In this document: positions 1 to 7,959 of the stretch, piece by piece | Layout: each line of letters begins with the position of its first letter | How positions within the stretch are numbered: position 1 is the stretch's first letter | Origin: Nocardia africana NBRC 100379 | GTDB lineage: Bacteria > Actinomycetota > Actinomycetes > Mycobacteriales > Mycobacteriaceae | Length of the DNA stretch: 64,000 nucleotides | Assembly (NCBI RefSeq): GCF_001612635.1 | Contig: NZ_BDAV01000011.1 | Span: 124,001-188,000 of the forward strand | Reading direction: 5' to 3' | Notes under the pieces: generated by a model | The model's input: only the letters and a program-made list of their open reading frames with translations | The model's database searches: none | Told to the model about the DNA's origin: nothing | Translations under genes and position numbers: made by a program

Positions 1-897
1 GATGACGCCGAGCTTGAAATTGGCCAGTGCGAGATAGAAACCCCAGTCCCCGAGATCGCGGCCCGAGGCGATGGCATAAGCCTGGGCCAGATCGTCGGCA
101 CCGGGCATGCGGTGGCTGGTCCACGCGGCCGGTGAACCCAGCACCAGATCGAAGATCGGTGCCCGGTACACGCACATCAACGCCACATCGGTGAGCGGAT
201 CACCGAGCGTGGACAGCTCCCAGTCGACGACGGCGCGAACCCGCCCGGGGTCGTGGGCATCGAGAATGGTGTTGTCGATGCGGAAGTCGCCGTGCACGAT
301 CGAGGCGGCCGACCGGGTGGGCACCGCCTCCGCGAGCGCGGCGTGCAGGGCCGCCACATCGGGAAGTTCGCGGGTCTTCACCCGTTCCCACTGCGCGGCC
401 CACAGATTCACCTGCCGGGTGACGAATCCGTCCGGGCGCCCGAACTTCTCGAGTCCGACCGCGTTCGGATCCACGGCATGCAGCTCGGCCAGTACCCGCA
501 CCAGTTCCTCGACGGCGGCGTCGATCTGGGTGTCGGTGAGGGCGGCGAGATCGTCCTGATCGCGGATCACCATGCCGTCGACGAATTCGACGACGGTCAT
601 GGGCGCGCCGAGTGTGGCGCCATCGGCGTCGAAGACGACCGTCTTCGCCACGGGCACAGCCGATTCGCGTAAGGCGTGGGTCACCGTGAACTCGCGGGCC
701 ATATCGTGCGCGGACGGGGTGAGGCCCGCGACCGGCGGGCGGCGCACCACCCACCGCGACGCCTCGTCGGAGGCGACGAAGGTCAGATTCGACCGGCCGC
801 CGCTGATCAGTTCCACACGCAGATCACCGCGCACGTCGACGCCCTGCTCGCGCAGGAACCGCTCGAGCGCGGGCACATCCATTCCCGGCAGGCTCAT
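1..897 (-). CDS. Aminoglycoside phosphotransferase (APH)-family kinase, C-terminus cut by window edge
   Basis: The protein opens MSLPGMDVPALERFLRE and has a protein-kinase-like fold signature: the catalytic loop HGDFRIDN and, about 20 residues on, the metal-binding VVDWEL. This is the APH family, the group that includes the kinase half of ACAD10/ACAD11 and actinobacterial phosphotransferases paired with acyl-CoA dehydrogenases. The reading frame stays open to base 1, so the C-terminus lies outside the window. The ATG start overlaps the stop of the upstream acyl-CoA dehydrogenase by four bases (ATGA), so the two are translationally coupled. By analogy it may phosphorylate a hydroxyacyl-CoA or another small hydroxylated metabolite; that substrate is inference. 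Antibiotic resistance is less likely given the partner gene. Confidence 0.85.
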   Translation of the reverse strand, partial: MSLPGMDVPALERFLREQGVDVRGDLRVELISGGRSNLTFVASDEASRWVVRRPPVAGLTPSAHDMAREFTVTHALRESAVPVAKTVVFDADGATLGAPMTVVEFVDGMVIRDQDDLAALTDTQIDAAVEELVRVLAELHAVDPNAVGLEKFGRPDGFVTRQVNLWAAQWERVKTRELPDVAALHAALAEAVPTRSAASIVHGDFRIDNTILDAHDPGRVRAVVDWELSTLGDPLTDVALMCVYRAPIFDLVLGSPAAWTSHRMPGADDLAQAYAIASGRDLGDWGFYLALANFKLGVI

Positions 898-2102
898 TCG
901 GCATCTCGCAAGGCGCGCTTCGCGGCACCGACCGCACGTTTCGCGATCGCCCACCGATGGACCTCGGACGGTCCGTCGTAGATGCGGAAGGGCCGCACCT
1001 CACGCGACAGCCGTGCCAGCGGGAGATCGCCGGACACACCGAGACCGCCGCACATCTGCATACTGCGGTCGATGATCCGGAAGATGGCTTCGGCGGCAAA
1101 GGTTTTCGCGATCGAGGTGGCGTCGGCGGCCGGTTCGCCGCGATCGAGTTCCCAGCACGCGCGGGTGAGCAGGGCCCGGGTGGCGGCGATATCGATCTCG
1201 TTGTCGGCGATCATCTTCTGCACCATGCCGAGATCGCCCAGTCGCGAGCCGAAGCCCTCGCGCCGGGCCACGTGCGCGACCGCGACGTCGTGGCCGCGGC
1301 GCGCGGCGCCGAGCCAGCGCATCACATGCGTCATGCGGGCCGGGCCGAGACGGACCTGGGCGTATTCGAAGCCGCGGTCGACCTCGCCGAGAACGGCCGC
1401 GTCGGAAACGAGCAGGTCCTCGAAGAACACCTCGCAGTGCCCGCCGACCATCGAGCGATCCAGTGTGTCGAGGTGGCGTCCGACCCGGATGCCGGCACTG
1501 TCGGCGGGCGCCAGGAACATGGTCGCGCCGCCGCGCTGGCCGGGCTCTCCCGAGGTCCGGGCCATGATGATGAAGAAGCCCGCGCCGTCGGCGCCGGTGA
1601 TGAACCATTTGCGGCCGTTGATCCGCCATCCGCCGTCGGCGCGGACCGCGCGGGTGGCCAGCGCGGACGGATCGGAGCCCGCACCGGGGGCCGGTTCGGT
1701 CATCGCGAAGGCGGACCGCACCTCGCCGCGCGCGAGCGGCGCGAGGTACTGCTGCTTCTGCTCCGGGTTCGCGATATGCGCGAGCATGTGCACATTGCCC
1801 TCGTCGGGTGCGGCGATATTCAGCGCCGTCGGGCCGAACAGCGAATAGCCGGCCTCCTCGAATACGGGTGCGCGGTCCGACATTCCGAGACCGTGGCCGC
1901 CGTATTCGACCGGCGCGTGCGGCGCGAAGACACCCGCCTCGCGAGCGGCCTGCTGCAGGTCGACGCGGAACGTGTCGCCACCGGCCGCGGTGATGTCGCC
2001 GTCGTGCGCATCCTCGAGCGGCAGCACCCGATCGCGGATGAAGGTGCGGGTGCGTTCGGCCAGCTCGTGTACCTCGGGCGGCGGGGACAGCTCGATCGCC
2101 AC
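894..2102 (-). CDS. Acyl-CoA dehydrogenase family protein
   Basis: This 402-residue protein has the standard acyl-CoA dehydrogenase layout: alpha-helical N-terminus, FAD/substrate middle domain with the signature FAMTEPAPGAGSDPS and WFITGA (about residues 135-170), and a C-terminal helical domain with QMCGGLGVSGDLPLARLSR. It should catalyse FAD-dependent alpha,beta-dehydrogenation of an acyl-CoA in the cytoplasm. The GTG start is preceded by GAGGAG seven bases upstream. It is the first gene of a two-gene unit with the APH-family kinase, an arrangement resembling the split halves of ACAD10/11, which act on 4-hydroxyacyl-CoAs. The divergent XRE-TetR gene is the likely regulator. The acyl chain it uses cannot be read from the sequence. 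Confidence 0.9.
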   Translation of the reverse strand: MAIELSPPPEVHELAERTRTFIRDRVLPLEDAHDGDITAAGGDTFRVDLQQAAREAGVFAPHAPVEYGGHGLGMSDRAPVFEEAGYSLFGPTALNIAAPDEGNVHMLAHIANPEQKQQYLAPLARGEVRSAFAMTEPAPGAGSDPSALATRAVRADGGWRINGRKWFITGADGAGFFIIMARTSGEPGQRGGATMFLAPADSAGIRVGRHLDTLDRSMVGGHCEVFFEDLLVSDAAVLGEVDRGFEYAQVRLGPARMTHVMRWLGAARRGHDVAVAHVARREGFGSRLGDLGMVQKMIADNEIDIAATRALLTRACWELDRGEPAADATSIAKTFAAEAIFRIIDRSMQMCGGLGVSGDLPLARLSREVRPFRIYDGPSEVHRWAIAKRAVGAAKRALRDAE

Positions 2103-2131
2103 GGTCCACTCCTCGTGCTCGGTCGCCGAAC

Positions 2132-2146
2132 GATCGCTCGGCGATC
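2132..2146. promoter_or_regulatory. Inverted repeat upstream of the acyl-CoA dehydrogenase
   Basis: GATCGC-TCG-GCGATC, six-base arms with a three-base spacer, about 30 bases upstream of the dehydrogenase GTG. It lies in the divergent intergenic region shared with the XRE-TetR regulator, so it could be an operator, but six-base arms in high-GC DNA arise easily by chance. Confidence 0.3.
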
Positions 2147-2212
2147 ACCTGCCATGCAGGGTGGCATGTGGTGATAATGCCTGTCAATTCGGTGTTCTTC
2201 GTGCCTTTCGCT

Positions 2213-2229
2213 GTTCAGGTATCCTGAAC
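2213..2229 (+). promoter_or_regulatory. Operator palindrome overlapping the -10 of the XRE-TetR gene
   Basis: GTTCAGG-TAT-CCTGAAC is a perfect seven-base inverted repeat ending three bases before the ATG at 2233. Inside it, TATCCT (2220-2225) fits the actinobacterial TANNNT -10 element; a start point seven bases downstream would fall on the ATG, giving a leaderless mRNA. A repressor bound here would block its own promoter, so autoregulation by the downstream XRE-TetR protein is the simplest reading (inference). Confidence 0.65.
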
Positions 2230-2232
2230 GCT

Positions 2233-3129
2233 ATGGAGAGTGCGGAGCGGGAACGACACGGTGTGGGCAGCCGGGTGCGGCAGGCGAGAACCGCTGCCGG
2301 GCTCTCGCTACGTGCGACAGCGGAACGGATCGGGGTCAGTCCGGCCACGCTCAGCGCGGTCGAGAACGACAAGACCGGCGTCTCGATCGCCCGGCTGCGT
2401 GCCTTGGCCGCGGTGCTCGACACCACGGTCGCATGGCTGATCGACGAGTCTCCCGCGCCGTCGCCTGCACGCCCGCGCGTGCGGACGGTCGCCACGTCCG
2501 AGGAGGACACGACCCGCGCGTGGCGCGAATTCCCGCCGCTGGACATCGATCCGGTCCTGGCCGCCGCCATCGATTCCTTCGTCGAGACCGGATATCACGG
2601 CGCGACCATGCGGTCGATCGCCCACCGCGCCGGGATGAGCGTGCCCGGCGTCTATCACCACTATCGGGACAAACAGGAACTTCTCGTCCGCGCGCTCGAC
2701 CTCACCATGGACGAATTGCATTGGCGCACAAGGGCAGCGCGCGGCGAGGCGACCGGTGGCCGCGACCGCCTGATCCGCGTGGTCGAGGCTCTCGCCCTGT
2801 TCCACACCCATCGCCGCGAACTGGCCTTCATCGGCGCCAGCGAGATGCGCAGTCTCACATCGGACAATCGCCGGCGAATCACCGCATCCCGCAACGACAT
2901 TCAGTATCTGCTCGACGAGGACATCGATACCGCGCTGGCCGAGGCGAACCTGCCTACCGCCCACGCGCGTGTCGCCGGCCGCGCCATCGCCACGATGTGC
3001 ACGTCACTGCCGCAGTGGTTCCGGCTCGAAGGGCCCGCCACTCCCGAGCAGATCGCCACCGAGTACGCGGATTTCGCCCTCGGCCTGCTCGGGATCGAGA
3101 CGCGGAATACGGTGCCGACCATGGAATGA
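2233..3129 (+). CDS. Dual-domain regulator: XRE helix-turn-helix fused to a TetR-family repressor
   Basis: This 298-residue protein has two DNA-binding modules. Residues about 9-65 are an XRE/Cro helix-turn-helix (RQARTAAGLSLRATAERIGVSPATLSAVENDKT, given here as its key span). Residues about 95-140 are a TetR HTH (GYHGATMRSIAHRAGMSVPGVYHHY), followed by a TetR ligand-binding core to the end. The start at 2233 is chosen because the XRE fold begins just after it and a -10 element sits seven bases upstream. The gene is divergent from the acyl-CoA dehydrogenase/APH pair and is likely their regulator and its own. The fusion is known in actinobacteria, but what each HTH recognises is not evident. 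An acyl-CoA or fatty-acid ligand is a guess from context. Confidence 0.88.
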   Translation: MESAERERHGVGSRVRQARTAAGLSLRATAERIGVSPATLSAVENDKTGVSIARLRALAAVLDTTVAWLIDESPAPSPARPRVRTVATSEEDTTRAWREFPPLDIDPVLAAAIDSFVETGYHGATMRSIAHRAGMSVPGVYHHYRDKQELLVRALDLTMDELHWRTRAARGEATGGRDRLIRVVEALALFHTHRRELAFIGASEMRSLTSDNRRRITASRNDIQYLLDEDIDTALAEANLPTAHARVAGRAIATMCTSLPQWFRLEGPATPEQIATEYADFALGLLGIETRNTVPTME

Positions 3130-3183
3130 GCGACCACGGACCGATCGACGAGGGACAGACCGGTCACGGGCGGGCCGGCCTGC

Positions 3184-5496
3184 TCAGACCCTGCTCGCCG
3201 CCGAGAACGTCACCAGCGGCAATTTCGCGGTCATCCGCACCCGCGTGCCGGTCTCGGTCTGCTCGATCTCCACCTCGTCGGCGAGGGCGCGCATCATGGA
3301 CAGCCCGCGCCCGCGAGTACCCGGATCCTCGGGTTGCGGCCGCCACGTCCCGGTGTCGACGATCTCGAGGCACACCGCGCCGCGCACGTGGGTGGCGGTG
3401 AGCGTCACCTGGCCGGGCGAGCCCGGGGCATAGGCGTGCTCGATGCTGTTCGTGCAGGCCTCGTTGGCGGCGGCGACCAGATCGGCGGCGAGGTCGTGAC
3501 CGACCGCGGCCGCCGACAGCCACGACGTGAGCGCGCGGCGCACACCCGACAGCCGCGCGGGCTCGGCGGGTATGTCCAGCCGCAGCGGCGGGGGCGGCTG
3601 GCGGTAGACCACCATCGCGATATCGTCGTCGTAGCCGGCTTCGGGGCGTAGCCGCGACAGCACCGCGTCGGCCACCTCGCGCGGCAGATGCGTTGCGGCG
3701 CCGGACAATTCGTCGGCGATCTGGTCGAACCGGATGTCGATATCGATACCGCGCTGCTCGACCAGGCCGTCGGTGAACAACACCAGCGTCGAACCGGGTT
3801 CGATCGCGGTGGTCGCCTCGGGCCGGTTCGGGGTGTCGAAGGTGGCCAGCGGGACCGCGCGGCCGCCTTCCAGCAGCCGGCCGGTGTGGCCGGGCGCCGC
3901 CAGCACGGGCGGCATATGCCCGGCGCTGGAGTACCGCACCAGCCCGCGCGCGGGATCGAGGATGGCGGCGCAGACCGTCGTGCACATCGCGCCGGGGATG
4001 CGGGCGGCCACCGCGTCCAGTTCGGCCAGCAACTGAGCGGGCCCGGCGCCCCGCAGCAGCAAAGCTTGTGCGGCGGTACGCAATTGGCCCATCACCACCG
4101 CCGCGGACAGGCCGCGGCCGACGCAGTCGCCGACCACGATGCCCAGGGTGCCGTCGCGCAACTGCACCACGTCGTACCAGTCGCCACCGATCTCGAGCGG
4201 GGGCAGGGCGGGTTCGTAGTGCACCGCGAACCCGGGCGGCAGTTCGATCGGCCCCAGCATGGCGCGCTGCAGTGTCAGCGAGGTCGAGCGCGCCTGGTCG
4301 AAGTTGCGGGCGCGCTGCAACGCCAGGCTGAGATGGCCGACCAGCAGGGAGAACAGCGCCCAGTCACCGGAACTGATCGCGCGCGGCGCGGCGAAGCGCA
4401 CCCACAGTGCGGCGTCACCGGTTTCGCCCAGCGGCGCCACGATGCCCTCGGAACTCGCCGCGCCTTCGGGAATGGCGAACATGGCCCGATGCGGCCGCAT
4501 CCGGGTCCGGTCCAGCAGCGCCCGCGCCCGCGCGTCGATCACCTGGCGGGAGACGGCGTCGCCGCCGGCCACCGGGCCCGACACGTACAACTCCGGTGCG
4601 GTCTGGCGATTCGCCCACATCGACACCACGGCGGTTTCCGCGCCGATGGCCCGGCGCAGTTCCTCGAGGCCCACCGACAGCACCTCGGCGACCGTGGTGG
4701 CGGCGCCGACGGCGGTGGCCAGCCGCGACACCGCCTGGTCGCGAGCCTGCGCGTCGTGTTCGGCGGTCACGTCGCGGATGGTGCCCACGAAGAGTCGCTC
4801 GTCGTCTTCCGGATTGCGCAGCGAGGAGGTGCTGACCGCCAGCCACACCCGCCGCCCGTCGCGGTGGCGCACCGGCATCACGAACCGCGCGGCCTCGGTG
4901 CCCAGCGCCGGATGCTCCGCCGCCGAATCGTCGTCGGTCCACGGATGCGGCAGGGGATAGGGGGCGGAGTCGGGCCCGTAGCCGGTCAGCGCGCCGAACG
5001 CCGAGTTGACCTCGGTGATGGTTCCGTCGTCGGCGGCGACGAAGAAGCCGTCCTGCAGCGACTCCACCAGTGCGGTGCGGAAGGCGTCGCGGCCCTCGAG
5101 ATCCTCGGCCCGCAGCCGCTGCAATTCGTAGCTGCGGGTGCTGTCGAGAAAGCCGCGGGTGGCGACATCGAGCGCGGCGAGGGTTTGCAGCAGAAACTCC
5201 AGCGCCGATTGTGCGCGCTGGGCGGCGTCACCGTCGAGTTGCTGCGCCGCGGGGCCGGCGATCAGACCCTGTTCGTCGAGCAACCGGAAGTGGTGCTCGG
5301 TCAGATCCAGAATGCTCACACCCTCGACGAGTGCGCGCCGGCCGAGTTCGTACCCCTCGGCGAGCGTGTTCTGGGTGGGTGAATCCATATGCAGCCGAAG
5401 CGCATTCGCATACGCTTCGCGGAATGCGGCCAGCACCGCGCTCATCGCCGCACCCGGGGTGGGCTCGTGGGCCGGCTCGGCCGGCTCACGACGCAC
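3184..5496 (-). CDS. Multidomain PP2C phosphatase with RsbU-type N-terminus, PAS, GAF and RsbW-like kinase domain
   Basis: The 770-residue protein contains, in order: an RsbU N-terminal helical domain that in Bacillus docks RsbT (about 18-100), a PAS domain (130-245), a GAF domain (265-395), a SpoIIE/PP2C Ser phosphatase core (415-620; GGDWYDVVQL, GDCVGRG, LFTDGLVEQRG) and a C-terminal histidine-kinase-like ATPase of the RsbW type (640-765; N-box EACTNSIEHAY, G-box GTRGRGLSMM). It therefore joins phosphatase and anti-sigma kinase activities that are separate proteins in Bacillus. It is last in the stressosome operon and presumably controls dephosphorylation of an anti-anti-sigma factor. The GTG at 5496 overlaps the previous stop by 11 bases; an in-frame ATG at 5445 (MSAVLAAFREAY) is an equally good start. 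Confidence 0.9.
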   Translation of the reverse strand: MRREPAEPAHEPTPGAAMSAVLAAFREAYANALRLHMDSPTQNTLAEGYELGRRALVEGVSILDLTEHHFRLLDEQGLIAGPAAQQLDGDAAQRAQSALEFLLQTLAALDVATRGFLDSTRSYELQRLRAEDLEGRDAFRTALVESLQDGFFVAADDGTITEVNSAFGALTGYGPDSAPYPLPHPWTDDDSAAEHPALGTEAARFVMPVRHRDGRRVWLAVSTSSLRNPEDDERLFVGTIRDVTAEHDAQARDQAVSRLATAVGAATTVAEVLSVGLEELRRAIGAETAVVSMWANRQTAPELYVSGPVAGGDAVSRQVIDARARALLDRTRMRPHRAMFAIPEGAASSEGIVAPLGETGDAALWVRFAAPRAISSGDWALFSLLVGHLSLALQRARNFDQARSTSLTLQRAMLGPIELPPGFAVHYEPALPPLEIGGDWYDVVQLRDGTLGIVVGDCVGRGLSAAVVMGQLRTAAQALLLRGAGPAQLLAELDAVAARIPGAMCTTVCAAILDPARGLVRYSSAGHMPPVLAAPGHTGRLLEGGRAVPLATFDTPNRPEATTAIEPGSTLVLFTDGLVEQRGIDIDIRFDQIADELSGAATHLPREVADAVLSRLRPEAGYDDDIAMVVYRQPPPPLRLDIPAEPARLSGVRRALTSWLSAAAVGHDLAADLVAAANEACTNSIEHAYAPGSPGQVTLTATHVRGAVCLEIVDTGTWRPQPEDPGTRGRGLSMMRALADEVEIEQTETGTRVRMTAKLPLVTFSAASRV

Positions 5497-6118
5497 CCGC
5501 GATCGGACCGCGGTGGCGCGCGGCCAGGACCAGCGCGTCGTCGGTGTCCTTGACGTGATGGCGCAGGATGTCGTCGGCGATATCGGTGGCAGGCCGGGCC
5601 AGATCGAGGGTGTCGACGAAATCGCTGACGATGCCGTCGGTCGACATCACCAGCACATCGCCGGGCCGGATCGCCACGGTCTGGGTCTGCAGGTTCGGCG
5701 GCAGCAGATAGCCGACGATCCCGCCGGTCAGCAGCGCCGTCGCCCGTACCGCGGGCTTGCCGGGGCCGATGGCGACCACCCGGGATTCGACATTGCCGAC
5801 CCCGAGCCACTGCAGTTCGTCGTCGCCGGTGAACAGCACCAGCGAGACCGCCGCACCCCGGGTGTCGGCCATCGCGCGATGACACAGCACCATCAGCACA
5901 TCCAGCGGTTCGGCGCGATTGTCGGCGAGTACCTGCGCGGCCCGGTCGGCGGCATCGGCGGCCGCGGCCCCGTGTCCCAGCCCGTCGAGCACCGCGAACA
6001 GCACCGAACCGTCGCCGGCGTCGAGTACCACCGACCGATCGCCGGAGACGCGCTGGCCCGGTAGCGCCCGGCCCGCCACCGCCCATTCGACAGTGCCGAC
6101 CGATCCGTCCTCATGCAC
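5486..6118 (-). CDS. rsbX: RsbX-like PP2C-family serine phosphatase
   Basis: A compact 210-residue SpoIIE/PP2C domain with no sensor region. Metal-site and core motifs visible are DRSVVLD, FAVLDGLGHGAAAADAADRA and VLVMSTDGIVSDF. In the Bacillus stressosome RsbX dephosphorylates RsbR and RsbS to reset the complex, and size plus position directly after rsbT support that role here. The GTG start overlaps the rsbT stop by eight bases, so translation is coupled. The alternative, another RsbU-like phosphatase acting on an RsbV protein, is less likely because no RsbU docking domain is present. Confidence 0.85.
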   Translation of the reverse strand: MHEDGSVGTVEWAVAGRALPGQRVSGDRSVVLDAGDGSVLFAVLDGLGHGAAAADAADRAAQVLADNRAEPLDVLMVLCHRAMADTRGAAVSLVLFTGDDELQWLGVGNVESRVVAIGPGKPAVRATALLTGGIVGYLLPPNLQTQTVAIRPGDVLVMSTDGIVSDFVDTLDLARPATDIADDILRHHVKDTDDALVLAARHRGPIAGAS

Positions 6119-6530
6119 CGGTGGGTACCCACTTCCACATCTCCACCAGCGTTCCCTGTCCGGGCGCCGACTCCACGATCAATCCGTCCATCAGCCGTCG
6201 CGCGCCGGGTAATCCCAGCCCGAGTCCGCGGCCGGTGGAGTAGCCGTCTTCCAGTGCCCGGGGGATGTCCCGGATACCCGGCCCTTGGTCCTGGGCCTGC
6301 ACGACCAGTGCCCGGCGGCCGTCGCGCTCCTGTACCGCGACCCGGATCTCACCGGTTCCGGCGTAACTCGTGATATTGCGGGCGATTTCGGAGATGGCCG
6401 TGGAAATCATGGTGATGTCGGTCAACGTGAAACCCAGCTCGGCAGCGAGCTCCCGCCCTGCCTGTCGCGCGGTCACGATGTCGCCCGACACCTTCACCGC
6501 TATCACCACGTTGTCGGAGGCCACGATCAC
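6111..6530 (-). CDS. rsbT: RsbT: switch serine/threonine kinase of the stressosome
   Basis: The 139-residue protein is a GHKL ATPase of the RsbT type: N-box STAISEIARNITSYAG, G1 box DQGPGIRD, G2 box GRGLGLGLPGARRLMD, and a C-terminal GTLVEMWKW. RsbT phosphorylates RsbS and RsbR on stress and is then released to activate an RsbU phosphatase. The length matches Bacillus RsbT (133 residues). The GTG start overlaps the rsbS stop (GTGA), typical of the stoichiometric rsbRST module. Its likely target is the phosphatase at 3184-5496, which has an RsbU-type N-terminus. Confidence 0.93.
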   Translation of the reverse strand: MIVASDNVVIAVKVSGDIVTARQAGRELAAELGFTLTDITMISTAISEIARNITSYAGTGEIRVAVQERDGRRALVVQAQDQGPGIRDIPRALEDGYSTGRGLGLGLPGARRLMDGLIVESAPGQGTLVEMWKWVPTGA

Positions 6531-6901
6531 CGACCGCTTCGCCGGCCGTTGGGTAGCTGTCTGTTGAGCCAGGCCAGCCCCTCCTCGAGGTCCAGAGCCG
6601 TGTGCATGCCCTCGAAGGTCAGACCCAGCTGGACCATCGCGAACGCCACTTCGGGCTGCAGACCGACGATGACCGTCTCCGCACCCCGCAGCTTGGTCAT
6701 GTGCGCGATGGTACGCAGGGAGCGCGCGGCGAAGGAGTCCATGACGTCGATCGCCGTGACGTCGACGATGATTCCCTGGGCACGGTACTTGCTGACGTAG
6801 GTCATCAAGTCGTCCTGCAGGCGTTCGGTATCGGCGTCGGTGAGCGCCGATTGCACGGACGCGATCAGGTAGGTGCCCTGCTTCAGAATGGGTACCGGCA
6901 T
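6527..6901 (-). CDS. rsbS: RsbS: stressosome STAS-domain scaffold and RsbT antagonist
   Basis: This is a single STAS domain of 124 residues (MPVPILKQGTYLIASVQSAL to the C-terminus). The phosphorylatable serine of Bacillus RsbS (Ser59 in the IDSF motif) is conserved as DVMDSFAARS. RsbS forms the icosahedral stressosome core with RsbR and holds RsbT inactive until phosphorylated. The gene sits 12 bases after rsbR and overlaps rsbT. Retention of the serine predicts a functional switch. Confidence 0.94.
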   Translation of the reverse strand: MPVPILKQGTYLIASVQSALTDADTERLQDDLMTYVSKYRAQGIIVDVTAIDVMDSFAARSLRTIAHMTKLRGAETVIVGLQPEVAFAMVQLGLTFEGMHTALDLEEGLAWLNRQLPNGRRSGR

Positions 6902-6913
6902 GAGGCGCCTTGA

Positions 6914-7807
6914 CTACCGTCCGTCGCGGTCGGTGAGTCTCGAGATCTCGTAGCCGAGCAGTCGCTCCGCCTCCTCGATACCACCCTGTAGGTCACCGAC
7001 CGCGTTCATCTTCGTCAGATCGAGGCCGATGGTGACCAGCGCGAGCGCGATCTCCGACGAGAGGCCGGTGATGATGACGTTGGCACCCATCAGATTCGAC
7101 GCGTCGACGGTCTGTACCAGGTGGTTGGCGACCGTGGAGTCGATCATCGGAACGCCGGTGATGTCGATGACGACCACCTTGGCGCGGTTGGCGCGGATCG
7201 CGCGCAGCAGCTGTTCGGTGAGCTGCCGGGCGCGCTGACTGTCCAGCACACCGATGATCGGCAGAATCAGCAGCTGCTCACGCACCTGCAGCACGGGCGT
7301 CGACAGCTCGCGGATGGCTTCCTGCTGCTGGCGGATGACGCGCTCGCGCTCCTGCACGAACGAGATGGCCACGGTGTTGGCGATCCGGTTGGCCGCGGGC
7401 TCGTAGGCGTCGAGCACCCGCTTGAGTAGCTCGAAGTCGGACTGGTACTTCTCGAAGAGGCTGCGCGCGAGCACATCTCGCAGCAGCAGCACGATGCCGA
7501 CGACCTCGTCGGTTTCGACGCCTCGCGGGATGATGCGTTCGGACAGGTCGCGGGCGTAGGCCTGCAGCGCCTCGACGCTACCGGTCTGCAATGCCTCGAC
7601 GTAATTGTCGTAGATGGAGGTGGCCTCGGAGAAGATCTCCTCCGGGGTCATCGCGGTCAGCAGTGCGGCGTCCCCGATACGACGAGCCCATTCCTCACGT
7701 AGCTCAGTGCGATTCTGCCGCAGATGTTCGACCAGTTGCGGCAGCAGATTCTCGACCGGACCCGCCGGTATCGAATCCGGAGAGAGGCCGATGGACACGT
7801 CGGACAT
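6914..7807 (-). CDS. rsbR: RsbR-type stressosome sensor/co-antagonist
   Basis: The 297-residue protein has an N-terminal helical non-haem-globin-like sensor domain (about 20-160), a connecting helix (RERVIRQQQEAIRELSTPVL) and a C-terminal STAS domain (about 175-280). Bacillus RsbRA is phosphorylated on Thr171 and Thr205. Here the first site is serine (MIDSTVANH) and the second aligns with alanine in EIALALVTIG (aligned by eye), so the second, strong-stress phosphorylation may be absent. The ATG start has a purine-rich site (GGAAAGGGG) 11 bases upstream. It is first in the operon, about 90 bases downstream of a sigma-B/F-type promoter. Confidence 0.92.
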   Translation of the reverse strand: MSDVSIGLSPDSIPAGPVENLLPQLVEHLRQNRTELREEWARRIGDAALLTAMTPEEIFSEATSIYDNYVEALQTGSVEALQAYARDLSERIIPRGVETDEVVGIVLLLRDVLARSLFEKYQSDFELLKRVLDAYEPAANRIANTVAISFVQERERVIRQQQEAIRELSTPVLQVREQLLILPIIGVLDSQRARQLTEQLLRAIRANRAKVVVIDITGVPMIDSTVANHLVQTVDASNLMGANVIITGLSSEIALALVTIGLDLTKMNAVGDLQGGIEEAERLLGYEISRLTDRDGR

Positions 7808-7903
7808 GAAAACTCGTGCCCCTTTCCTAAGGGAGGTCGGTTCGTCGGGGTCGCTCGCGCGTGGCTGCCGTCCAGAAGCCGCAGTCGAGCCTAGTCTCAC
7901 TCG

Positions 7904-7928
7904 ATACCCGCTGGCGAACAATCGAAAC
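7904..7928 (-). promoter_or_regulatory. Sigma-B/sigma-F-type promoter of the stressosome operon
   Basis: On the minus strand GTTT (7928-7925), a 15-base spacer and GGGTAT (7909-7904) match the general-stress sigma consensus (Bacillus sigma-B GTTT-N12-15-GGGTAT; mycobacterial SigF GTTT-N15-18-GGGTA). It lies between the MarR gene and rsbR, leaving a leader of about 90 bases. The operon that should control a general-stress sigma factor would then be transcribed by that factor, a positive loop (inference). Confidence 0.75.
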
Positions 7929-7959
7929 ATGTCGCGAAGGTGTGTGCTCGGCCACCCCA

